Below, piece after piece: positions 54,422 through 62,509 of a stretch of DNA of 64,000 nt (positions are counted from its first letter, which is position 1; every line of letters begins with the position of its first letter). Both the position numbers and the translations under genes were made by a program. Origin of the DNA: Varibaculum timonense_A (GTDB lineage: Bacteria > Actinomycetota > Actinomycetes > Actinomycetales > Actinomycetaceae); NCBI RefSeq assembly GCF_027694345.1, contig NZ_JAQEVU010000002.1, positions 186,001 to 250,000 of the forward strand. Direction: 5' to 3'. The notes under the pieces were generated by a model. The model searched no databases. It worked only from the letters and a program-made list of their open reading frames with translations, and had not been told where the DNA came from.

Positions 54422-56086
54422 GTGATTAATGCGCAAGATATGGAAGTGCGGATCGGGCAGCGGCTCTTGGTCTCCCGCACCAATTTGCGGATTGATAAAG
54501 GGATGCGGATCGGTCTAGTGGGGCGCAATGGCGCTGGTAAAACCACTACTATGCGCCTAATCGCGGCGCTAGTTGCTCTCGGTAAACATCGCTCTAGCGG
54601 ATCTCTTAGCGAGGACGAAGCCCAAGAATTAATCGATAATATCGATTTTCAAGGCAAAGTTACTTCCTCCGGGTCGGTAGGGTACTTGTCACAAGACCCG
54701 GCAGTGGGGGTGAAACAAAAGGACGGGATTTCCCGGATCATGGCGGTGCGGGATTTGGATCGCACTTTGCGGGCAATCGAGAACGCTCAAGAAAAAATGT
54801 CTACCACCAGCGGGGAAACCCAGGCCAGGGCGATAGAAAGATACGCCCGGCTGGATGAAGAATTTACTCGCCTAGGAGGTTATGCCGCCCGCTCCGAGGC
54901 TATGCAGATCGCTCATAACTTAGGGCTTGACCAAGACGCACTAACTCAGCCACTCGCCACGCTTTCGGGAGGGCAGCGCCGCCGGGTAGAACTGGCGCGG
55001 GTACTGTTTTCCCAACCAGATGTACTGCTTTTAGATGAGCCCACCAACCACTTAGATCATGACTCCATTATTTGGCTCCGCGATTTTCTGCGCACCTATG
55101 CCGGCGGCTTTGTCATGGTTACCCACTCCACGGCGCTGCTACAAGACACTGTAAACCAGGTTTGGTATCTGGATGCCTCCCGGGCAGTGATCGACCAATA
55201 CAAACTGGGTTGGGATGCCTACCTGAAGCAACGCGCCCAAGATGAGGCGCGGCGGCGCCGCGAGCGCCAAAACGCCTTGGCGAAAGCACAGGCATTGCGC
55301 GAACAGGGCGAGAAAATGCGGGCTAAAGCCACTAAGGCAGTCGCGGCGCAACAAATGCTGCGCCGAGCCGAAGAACTAGTAAAAGAGGCCGGGAGCGAAA
55401 CCAAGGCCGAAAAGGTTGCTCGCCTGCGTTTTCCTACTCCGCTAGCTTGCGGCAAAGTACCGCTGAATGCGCGCGGCCTCGCGAAATCTTATGGCAGCCT
55501 AGAGGTATTTTCCGGCCTAGATTTATCAATCGATCGCGGCAGCAAAGTGGTGGTTTTGGGGGAAAACGGAGCCGGTAAAACCACGTTGCTGCGCCTATTA
55601 AACGGGATTGAAGAACTAGATTCGGGGGAAGTTGTTCCCGGGCACGGCCTCAAACTGGGCTATTACGCCCAAGAACACGAAACCTTGGATCCGGCTCGCA
55701 CGGTTTATGAAAATATGACCGCGGCGGCGCCCGACCTGGATGAAACCCATGTGCGTAACATTTTGGGACAGTTCCTATTTTCCGGGGAAGATGCTTTTAA
55801 GCCCGCTAGCGTGCTGTCGGGGGGAGAAAAAACCCGTCTCGCTTTAGCCACCCTGGTAGTAAGTGGCGCCAATGTGCTGCTGCTAGATGAACCTACCAAT
55901 AACTTGGATCCGGCGTCTCGGGAAGAAATCTTGCACGCCCTCGACCAATACGAGGGGGCAGTGGTGCTGGTGACCCACGATCCGGGTGCCGTTGAGGCGC
56001 TCAATCCGCAGCGGGTGTTGCTGCTGCCCGATGGGGATGAAGATTTATGGAGCGATGATTACCTGGATCTGGTGGAACTGACTTAG
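54422..56086 (+). CDS. ABC-F family ATPase
   Basis: The 554-residue protein has two ABC domains and no membrane spans: Walker A GRNGAGKTT (34-42) and GENGAGKTT, signatures LSGGQRRR and LSGGEKTR, Walker B LLLDEPTNHLDHDS and LLLDEPTNNLDPAS. The linker is highly charged (about 265-325). ABC-F proteins act on ribosomes as translation factors or in antibiotic protection; which applies is not clear. It lacks the arm insertion expected for EttA as far as I can see. The start is GTG. Confidence 0.87.
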   Translation: MINAQDMEVRIGQRLLVSRTNLRIDKGMRIGLVGRNGAGKTTTMRLIAALVALGKHRSSGSLSEDEAQELIDNIDFQGKVTSSGSVGYLSQDPAVGVKQKDGISRIMAVRDLDRTLRAIENAQEKMSTTSGETQARAIERYARLDEEFTRLGGYAARSEAMQIAHNLGLDQDALTQPLATLSGGQRRRVELARVLFSQPDVLLLDEPTNHLDHDSIIWLRDFLRTYAGGFVMVTHSTALLQDTVNQVWYLDASRAVIDQYKLGWDAYLKQRAQDEARRRRERQNALAKAQALREQGEKMRAKATKAVAAQQMLRRAEELVKEAGSETKAEKVARLRFPTPLACGKVPLNARGLAKSYGSLEVFSGLDLSIDRGSKVVVLGENGAGKTTLLRLLNGIEELDSGEVVPGHGLKLGYYAQEHETLDPARTVYENMTAAAPDLDETHVRNILGQFLFSGEDAFKPASVLSGGEKTRLALATLVVSGANVLLLDEPTNNLDPASREEILHALDQYEGAVVLVTHDPGAVEALNPQRVLLLPDGDEDLWSDDYLDLVELT

Positions 56087-56139
56087 CTAGCAGCCGGCCT
56101 TACTCGTAATCTTGCTGGGGCTAGTGGGTAATTCGGGGA

Positions 56140-56367
56140 CTAATCCAAAGTTGCCGTCTCGATCTCGCTAAAGGGAACTACCTTGGTGGGAAAAGAGCGA
56201 TACGCCAGATATTGCCGCAAAAAATCAGCGTGTTCATCGCAAGTCAGCCAGGTTTTATGTACGGGGCGGGGAATCTTGGGGTTGCGCCACAATACCGCTT
56301 TGGTTGCCGGGTTTTCGCACCGGCGGGCTGAACAGATATTGTCTTCTGGTCCTTTAGCTAAAGCCAT
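56140..56367 (-). CDS. Small conserved actinobacterial protein with two Cys regions
   Basis: The 75-residue protein has a strong AGGAGG site five bases before its ATG, which argues for expression. It has Cys residues near 12, 17 and 43 with a His nearby (TCDEHADFL), a possible metal-binding arrangement (ICSARRCENPATKAVLWRNP...). I do not recognise a function. It faces the ABC-F gene convergently and is divergent from the SixA-type gene. Confidence 0.72.
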   Translation of the reverse strand: MALAKGPEDNICSARRCENPATKAVLWRNPKIPRPVHKTWLTCDEHADFLRQYLAYRSFPTKVVPFSEIETATLD

Positions 56368-56418
56368 GTTCCTCCTTGTCCTTAGTTTTCATTCTAGAGG
56401 CTTAGCTAGGATGGAAGT

Positions 56419-56907
56419 ATGAGCTACAAATTAACCCTGGTACGACACGCGCAGGCTGGTTACGGCCACGGCGACCACTCTCGTCCTTTAACCCCGGCTG
56501 GGGTGCGGCAGGCGCGAGAGCTGGGGACGTTATTGGTTAAAGAGGGCGTTGAAGCCGAGCTGATATTGCATTCTACGGCGACTCGCGCCACTCAAACTGC
56601 GAGGCAGCTGGGACAATTCTACCAAGGCGTTCAACTACTGGCAGAGGACGAGCTTTACCATTGCTCCCCGGAGCGGCTGCTGCGCCTAGTGGAAGAGTAT
56701 GGACCGACAGGCGGTAAAACCATTTTGGTAGTGGGACATGAACCGATTATCTCGATGACTGCCCAACTGTTAACCCCAGACAACGCCAGCGTTCCCTATG
56801 GAGTATCCACCGCTACCGCTATTGCATTTCACGTTCGCTCCTTTAATAATCTTGGCTCTGGTAGCGGGCAGATAACCGGGGTTTTCCACGCCCCGCTGCG
56901 CCAATAG
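56419..56907 (+). CDS. SixA-type histidine phosphatase
   Basis: The 162-residue protein has the phosphohistidine core LVRHAQAGYG at its N-terminus, the second phosphate-binding arginine in STATRATQTA and the late His in VVGHEP. This is the small SixA branch of the histidine phosphatase superfamily, which dephosphorylates proteins or small molecules. The true substrate is unknown. No partner kinase gene is adjacent. Confidence 0.86.
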   Translation: MSYKLTLVRHAQAGYGHGDHSRPLTPAGVRQARELGTLLVKEGVEAELILHSTATRATQTARQLGQFYQGVQLLAEDELYHCSPERLLRLVEEYGPTGGKTILVVGHEPIISMTAQLLTPDNASVPYGVSTATAIAFHVRSFNNLGSGSGQITGVFHAPLRQ

Positions 56908-57113
56908 TCTTGGGTTTAATTGGGAAGTATTAGAGAATTGAAGAAATTATTTAGCAGTTAGAGGTGCTGAAAGCGGTACAGAGGACTTGAAAGAAGCGTC
57001 TTCAGTACTGGAATAAATTTCTGTATCAAAATTCAGTCAAGCCTAAAATTTGCTAGTTGTCCGGGTTTTACAGGAAAATAATTCTGAGTTTTCTATCTAA
57101 AGGATGAATAATA

Positions 57114-57479
57114 ATGAGTCAATTTAACCCCAATCCCAATCCAAATAATAGCTCTAATCCCTACCCGCCAAGCTCGCCGACGCAGCCTCAGGTGGGGCAG
57201 CAACCTAGCTACGGGCAGCCCCTGCCACAAGCTCCTATACAGGGTTATCAAAGTGGGGGAGTAGCAAGTCCGAATGCCGAAGACACCGGTAGTTTCGGCT
57301 GGGCAGTTCTGGGGTTCTTTATTCCCATTGCAGGGTTGGTTCTTTGGTTGGTGTGGAAAAATACCAAGCCTAAGACGGCAACCCAATGCCGTAACGGTTT
57401 TATCGCTGGTCTGGTTCTAACCGTAGCTTTCTATATTTTCAGTTTTGCAATTATCGGCTCTTTGAGCAGTGGTATCTAA
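57114..57479 (+). CDS. Small Pro/Asn-rich two-span membrane protein
   Basis: The 121-residue protein begins with about 60 residues rich in Pro, Asn, Gln and Ser (short repeats such as PNPNPN and SYGQPL), then two hydrophobic spans (SFGWAVLGFFIPIAGLVLWLV and AGLVLTVAFYIFSFAIIG) split by a basic loop. Similar proteins occur widely in Actinobacteria with no known role. AAGGATG lies before the ATG. It stands alone, 206 bases after the SixA gene, where I see nothing else, and is followed by a strong hairpin. Confidence 0.75.
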   Translation: MSQFNPNPNPNNSSNPYPPSSPTQPQVGQQPSYGQPLPQAPIQGYQSGGVASPNAEDTGSFGWAVLGFFIPIAGLVLWLVWKNTKPKTATQCRNGFIAGLVLTVAFYIFSFAIIGSLSSGI

Positions 57480-57559
57480 GCTAAAAATCGGCTAACTATC
57501 TGGCAAGAAAACGGGCAATAGCCTGGGTATTATCCCTAAAATCTGGTAGACCAATCAAA

Positions 57560-57601
57560 AATGGGTGGGGCAGATATGAAACCATATCTGCCCCACCCAT
57601 T
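57560..57601. terminator. Bidirectional hairpin terminator before glgC end
   Basis: ATGGGTGGGGCAGATATG (57561-57578) pairs perfectly with 57583-57600 around the loop aaac, and one more A-T pair extends it. It separates the convergent small membrane protein gene and glgC. The stem is preceded by AAAA and followed by TAG, with no T-run. Confidence 0.8.
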
Positions 57602-57624
57602 AGCTATTGCTAGCGTTAAATGGG

Positions 57625-58878
57625 CTATTCGTTTACCACTGTTCCCTTGGGGACTACCGTGATTCCGCCCTCGGAAACGATAAAGCCCCGCTCGCGGTCT
57701 CTATCGTGATCGACACCGATTTGTACCCCGGATCCGACTCGGACATTCTTATCTAAAATAGCATTGTGAATCACTGCGGAGCGTTCAATATCTACCCCAT
57801 GCATTAGTACCGAACCATCAACATGTGAGTAGGAATGTAAATGCACCATCGGGGAAAGCATGGAACGCTCCACCAGAGCACCCGAAATAATAACCCCAGG
57901 GGACACAATAGAGTCTAGAGCCTCACCGCGCCGACTCGCATCATTAAAAGTGCTTTTAGCGGGAGGTAACCAGGCATCTAGTTTGGTAAAAGTTGGCCAT
58001 TCATAGTTGTAGAGGTTAAAAACTGGCGACACCGAGAGTAAATCTTGGTGAGCATCATAAAAGGCATCAATCGTACCCACATCCCGCCAGTAATCGCGGT
58101 CGCGGTCGGTCGCACCTGGAACCTGGTTCTTAATGAAGTCATAGCAATTAACCCCGCCATGCTCGACGAAATAGGGAACTATATCTCCACCCATGTCGTG
58201 TTTGGATTCTTCGTTTTGCGCATCCGCTTGCAGCGCGGCTACTAAATCTTTAGTAGTGAAAACATAATTCCCCATAGAGGCCAAGAACTTAGTTGGGTCA
58301 TCCGGCAGTCCTTCGCAGGTATCTGGCTTTTCTAGGAAACGCCTAACCGTGCCACCGTCCTGGTCTATTACCCCGAAACTGCTTGACAGTTCGATTGGCT
58401 GACGGATACCAGCCACCGTGCAGGGTAAACCAGATTTAATATGATCATCTACCATTTGGGAAAAATCCATCCGATAGATGTTATCGGCACCGATAATAAC
58501 CAGGTATTTCGGATCTTCATCGCGAACGATGTTGAGAGACTGATAAACAGCGTCTGCACTGCCCAAATACCAGTGTTTTCCCCGCCTTTGCTGGGCTGGA
58601 ACCGGGGCTATATAGTTGCTGAGCAAATCCGACATTCTCCAGGTGGTCGCCAAGTGGCGGTCTAAAGAATGGGATTTATATTGAGTTAGGACTACCGAGC
58701 GTAAATACCCCGAATTGACCACATTGGAAAGGGCAAAATCGATGAGACGATAGATTCCCCCAAAAGGAACCGCGGGTTTCGCGCGATCTAAGGTTAGTGG
58801 CATCAGTCTTTTACCTTCGCCACCGGCTAGAATCATGACCAGTACATTGTTCTTACGCATATTTTTAGGATAGGACAC
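57625..58878 (-). CDS. glgC: Glucose-1-phosphate adenylyltransferase
   Basis: The 417-residue enzyme makes ADP-glucose. The nucleotide motif GGEGKRLMPLT (19-29), RAKPAVPFGG and the substrate motif GADNIYRMD are present, followed by a left-handed beta-helix (hexapeptide repeat) domain in the last 120 residues. The start is GTG at 58878; an ATG six codons on (MRKNNV) is also possible. It is divergent from glgA, the arrangement seen in mycobacteria (Rv1213/Rv1212c), suggesting a shared control region. Confidence 0.93.
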   Translation of the reverse strand: MSYPKNMRKNNVLVMILAGGEGKRLMPLTLDRAKPAVPFGGIYRLIDFALSNVVNSGYLRSVVLTQYKSHSLDRHLATTWRMSDLLSNYIAPVPAQQRRGKHWYLGSADAVYQSLNIVRDEDPKYLVIIGADNIYRMDFSQMVDDHIKSGLPCTVAGIRQPIELSSSFGVIDQDGGTVRRFLEKPDTCEGLPDDPTKFLASMGNYVFTTKDLVAALQADAQNEESKHDMGGDIVPYFVEHGGVNCYDFIKNQVPGATDRDRDYWRDVGTIDAFYDAHQDLLSVSPVFNLYNYEWPTFTKLDAWLPPAKSTFNDASRRGEALDSIVSPGVIISGALVERSMLSPMVHLHSYSHVDGSVLMHGVDIERSAVIHNAILDKNVRVGSGVQIGVDHDRDRERGFIVSEGGITVVPKGTVVNE

Positions 58879-58991
58879 ATTATTTCTTTTGGGGGCTGGT
58901 TTGGAATCAACACTTCGTTCCCGCCCCTGTAAATGTTGATTCTATTAGTCTAGTAAATAGCTCTTAAATCGTTTTTTAGAAAGGCGTTCCC

Positions 58992-60197
58992 ATGCGTGTC
59001 GATTTGCTAAGTCGCGAGTATCCCCCTCATGTCTATGGAGGGGCTGGTGTTCACGTTACTGAGCTAGCGAAAGTGCTAGCTGAACGAATCGAAGTGGGGG
59101 TGCATTGTTTTGAGGGAGCGCGTCCGGCAGATGAGCAGAAAATAATAGTTAAAGGATACGAGTATTGCTCCGAGCAAGAGGGCGCTAATCCGGCGCTTAG
59201 AACCTTGGGGATTGATTTGCAGATGGCGCAGCATTGCGACCAGGCTGACCTGGTGCATTCCCATACCTGGTATGCCAATATGGCTGGTCATTGGGCAAAA
59301 AATCTCTATGAAATCCCGCATGTGGTGACCGCTCATTCCTTAGAGCCGCTGCGTCCTTGGAAACGGGAACAATTAGGGGGCGGCTATAACCTCTCCTCCT
59401 GGGCAGAAAAGACTGCCTATCTGGCGGCGGATGCGGTAATCGGGGTTTCTCATGGGATGAAGGATGATATTTTGCGCTCCTACCCGCAGATAGACCCCGA
59501 TAAGGTGCATGTAATCCATAATGGACTGGATTTGGCGGACTGGCAGTTGCCGAGTGATTCTCAGCTGGTTTCCCACACCCTAACTAAATACGGCATCGAC
59601 CCGGATTTACCTACTGTGGTATTTGTAGGTCGGATAACCAGACAAAAGGGGCTACCTCACTTTTTACAGGCAGTGAAACAGATTCCGGCTAGCACCCAAG
59701 TAGTGCTTTGCGCGGGTGCGCCGGATACTAAAGAGATAGAAAAAGAGGTGCGGCAGCTGGTAGACCAGCTTAGTGGGCAACGTTCGGGGATAGTGTGGAT
59801 TGAAAACATGATGCCACACGATGATTTGGTACATATTTTGTCCTCCGCGGATGTTTTCGTCACCCCTTCGATTTACGAGCCAATGGGGATTGTCAATTTA
59901 GAGGCCGCCGCCATGGAACTTCCGGTAGTGGGAACCGCTACCGGGGGGATTCCGGATTGTATTGCCGAGGGCGAGACCGGATATTTAGTGCCTATTGACC
60001 AGCTAACTGATGGCAGCGGTACTCCCACTAATCCCGCTAAGTTCCACCGAGATATGGCCGAGAGAATCACAGATTTGATTGAGCACCCAGATCGGGCAAA
60101 ACAAATGGGTAAAGCGGGACGGCTTCGAGTAGAGCAGAAGTTTTCTTGGCAATCGGTAGCCGATAAAACCGTAGCGCTTTATCGTTCGCTTTTGTAG
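58992..60197 (+). CDS. glgA: Glycogen synthase / alpha-maltose-1-phosphate synthase
   Basis: This GT4-type glucosyltransferase of 401 residues has the N-terminal EYPPHVYGGAGVHV glycine-rich loop, VVFVGRITRQKG, and the C-terminal YEPMGIVNLEAAAM donor site. Its length and divergent pairing with glgC match the mycobacterial GlgM type, which makes maltose 1-phosphate from ADP-glucose; classic glycogen synthase activity is the alternative. GAAAGGC precedes the ATG. A hairpin follows the gene. Confidence 0.88.
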   Translation: MRVDLLSREYPPHVYGGAGVHVTELAKVLAERIEVGVHCFEGARPADEQKIIVKGYEYCSEQEGANPALRTLGIDLQMAQHCDQADLVHSHTWYANMAGHWAKNLYEIPHVVTAHSLEPLRPWKREQLGGGYNLSSWAEKTAYLAADAVIGVSHGMKDDILRSYPQIDPDKVHVIHNGLDLADWQLPSDSQLVSHTLTKYGIDPDLPTVVFVGRITRQKGLPHFLQAVKQIPASTQVVLCAGAPDTKEIEKEVRQLVDQLSGQRSGIVWIENMMPHDDLVHILSSADVFVTPSIYEPMGIVNLEAAAMELPVVGTATGGIPDCIAEGETGYLVPIDQLTDGSGTPTNPAKFHRDMAERITDLIEHPDRAKQMGKAGRLRVEQKFSWQSVADKTVALYRSLL

Positions 60198-60224
60198 TTT
60201 TCAGCTGCGGGACGGTTTTAAGTA

Positions 60225-60253
60225 GGGCGAGCCTTTGGGGAAGCTGCTCGCCC
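60225..60253 (+). terminator. Hairpin terminator after glgA
   Basis: GGGCGAGC (60225-60232) pairs with GCTCGCCC (60246-60253) across a 13-base loop that can form a further small CTT/AAG stem. It lies about 25 bases after the glgA stop and before the ABC ATPase gene. T residues after it are few. Confidence 0.6.
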
Positions 60254-60293
60254 TTGCCCCTGAATTACTTCCTCCAATAGTTAAGATTAGGTT

Positions 60294-61082
60294 ATGGATA
60301 CTCTGCTGCGATTAAAACACGTGAATTTTATGCGTGGGGGAAATCAGATACTTGATGATGTTTCCTTTCAGACTGAAGAGGGCGAAAACTGGGTAATCCT
60401 AGGCCCTAATGGGGCGGGCAAAACCTCTTTGGTTTCTATTTTGGCAGCTCGTAACTATCCCTCGCGGGGGACAGCAAAAATCTTGGGGCATCCCTTAGGT
60501 AACGTGCCGGTACAAGAGTTACATGAACGGGTAGGGTATTGCTCTTCTGATGTTTTGCGTCTGATTCCCGGACAACAAACGGTAAAGGCACTGATTCTAT
60601 CGGCTGCTTACGGCACTATAGTCCGGGGACGCAATCACGATTTCGAGGACATTGATTATCAGCGCCGCGCTAATTTGATGGAACTATTTGGAGTAGATAA
60701 TCTCCAAGATCGCTGTCTATCTACTCTTTCTGATGGGGAAAGAGGGCGGGTTTTGATTGCTCGGGCTTTGATGGCAGACCCAGAAATCTTGATATTAGAT
60801 GAACCGGTAGCTGGAGTTGATTTACAGGCTCGCGAGCTTTTGCTATGCGCCCTAGATGAACTCAGTTCCGATCCAAAATCTCCCCAAATTGTGATGGTCA
60901 CGCATCATTTAGAGGAAATCCCAGCTTCTTTTAACCGGGCAGCCCTGATGAAAGCGGGAAGAATCATCGATTCGGGTGCAATAGATGAGGTGCTGACCAG
61001 TGAGCAGCTTTCTAAAGCATTCTCCTTGCCTTTAAAATGTGGACGTGGAGATAATAACCGCTGGTGGGCGCACGCTCGGTGA
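60294..61082 (+). CDS. Orphan ABC transporter ATP-binding protein
   Basis: The 262-residue ATPase has Walker A GPNGAGKTS (37-45), Walker B LILDEPVAGVD and a His switch in MVTHHLEEIP. The signature reads LSDGERGRV in place of LSGGQ, a form found in some ATPases without a permease, such as ModF/YbbA-like proteins. No permease or binding protein is adjacent, so its partner is unknown. It is followed 78 bases later by glnA. Confidence 0.8.
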   Translation: MDTLLRLKHVNFMRGGNQILDDVSFQTEEGENWVILGPNGAGKTSLVSILAARNYPSRGTAKILGHPLGNVPVQELHERVGYCSSDVLRLIPGQQTVKALILSAAYGTIVRGRNHDFEDIDYQRRANLMELFGVDNLQDRCLSTLSDGERGRVLIARALMADPEILILDEPVAGVDLQARELLLCALDELSSDPKSPQIVMVTHHLEEIPASFNRAALMKAGRIIDSGAIDEVLTSEQLSKAFSLPLKCGRGDNNRWWAHAR

Positions 61083-61160
61083 AGAGATAATCACAGTGTC
61101 AAATATAAAAATCCAGCCGGAAATAAACCTAGTAAATAGCAAACGAAAAGGTTAAAAATA

Positions 61161-62498
61161 ATGGATTCAGCACAAGAGGATGTATTACAAAAAATTGCTG
61201 AACTTGGCGTAAAGTTCATACGCCTGTGGTTTACCGATGTGTCTGGCTCGTTAAAATCGGTAGCGATTGATCCGGCAGAACTTGAGGATGCCTTTATAGA
61301 GGGTATCGGGTTCGATGGTTCCGCTATCGAGGGATTTACCCGGGTTTACGAATCTGATATGTTGCTACGCCCTGATGCCTCTACCTTCCAAATCTTGCCT
61401 TGGCGCGGGGACGATGGTGAAGTCGGAAGAATGTTTTGCGATGTTTATACCCCTGATTTGCGCCCTGCTCGCTCAGATCCGCGCCGGGTATTAGAACGCC
61501 AACTTGAGCGCGCCGCCGATTTGGGATTTACCTTTCGCATTCACCCGGAAATAGAGTTTTACCTGTTTAAACCGCTCACTTCGTTAGATGAGCCCCTGCG
61601 TCCTATCGATAATGCCTCCTATTTTGATCATGTACCAAACGGCGGGGATAACTCGTTTAGGCGGCGGGCAGTGGCGATGCTGGAAGAAATGGGGATTTCG
61701 GTCGAGTTTTCCCATCATGAAAACGGTCCGGGACAAAACGAAATTGACTTGCGTGCCTGTGATGCGCTCACCGGTTCCGATAACATCATGACTTTTAGGA
61801 TTCTGATTGAAGAAATCGCGATGCAAGAAAACCTGCTGGCTACCTTTATGCCAAAGCCGATGGCTGGTCAGGCGGGCAGTGGAATGCATATCCATATGTC
61901 TTTATTCGAGGGCGAAGAAAACGCTTTTTATAACGCGGGCAGCGATATTTATCAGCTTTCCGATACTGGGCAAGCCTTTACGGCCGGTTTGCTTGCTCAT
62001 GCTCGCGAGTACTCGGGGATAGTGAATCAACACGTTAATTCCTATAAGCGTTTGTGGGGAGGATCAGAGGCGCCCTCCTATATCTGTTGGGGGCATAATA
62101 ACCGTTCAGCCCTGGTGCGCGTGCCCCTATATAAACCTGAAAAGGCTGGTGATGCCCGTATCGAGTATCGCGCAACCGATCCGGCCGCTAACCCTTATTT
62201 GGCTTGTGCCTGTCTGCTAGCTGCCGGGTTAGACGGGATTGAAAAAGAGATGAAGCTTCCTTTAGAAGCAGAAGATGATGTGTGGCGGCTTTCGGACGCG
62301 GAACGACGCGCCCAGGGAATCCCGGCTTTGCCTTTAACTTTAGAGGAAGCCATCGGGGAACTGCGTCAATCTGAGTTTATGGCGAAGGTACTGGGGGAGG
62401 AAGTTTACGCGTATGTACTGCGAAATAAAGAGCGGGAATGGCGTGAATACTCGGCGCAGATAACTCGCGGAGAGTTGGCAAAGTTCTTGCGGGTGTAA
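61161..62498 (+). CDS. glnA2: Glutamine synthetase, GlnA2 type
   Basis: The 445-residue type I glutamine synthetase joins ammonia to glutamate. Catalytic motifs visible are IEGFTRVYESDMLL, EIEFYLF, NGPGQNEID, AGSGMHIHMSLF and GSEAPSYICWGHNNRSALVR. The loop that bears the adenylylated Tyr (NLYDLPP in GlnA1) is replaced by VWRLSDAE, so it is probably not adenylylated. Being next to glnE matches mycobacterial glnA2-glnE. AAAAGG precedes the ATG. Confidence 0.91.
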   Translation: MDSAQEDVLQKIAELGVKFIRLWFTDVSGSLKSVAIDPAELEDAFIEGIGFDGSAIEGFTRVYESDMLLRPDASTFQILPWRGDDGEVGRMFCDVYTPDLRPARSDPRRVLERQLERAADLGFTFRIHPEIEFYLFKPLTSLDEPLRPIDNASYFDHVPNGGDNSFRRRAVAMLEEMGISVEFSHHENGPGQNEIDLRACDALTGSDNIMTFRILIEEIAMQENLLATFMPKPMAGQAGSGMHIHMSLFEGEENAFYNAGSDIYQLSDTGQAFTAGLLAHAREYSGIVNQHVNSYKRLWGGSEAPSYICWGHNNRSALVRVPLYKPEKAGDARIEYRATDPAANPYLACACLLAAGLDGIEKEMKLPLEAEDDVWRLSDAERRAQGIPALPLTLEEAIGELRQSEFMAKVLGEEVYAYVLRNKEREWREYSAQITRGELAKFLRV

Positions 62499-62509
62499 AG
62501 CGGGCAGGC

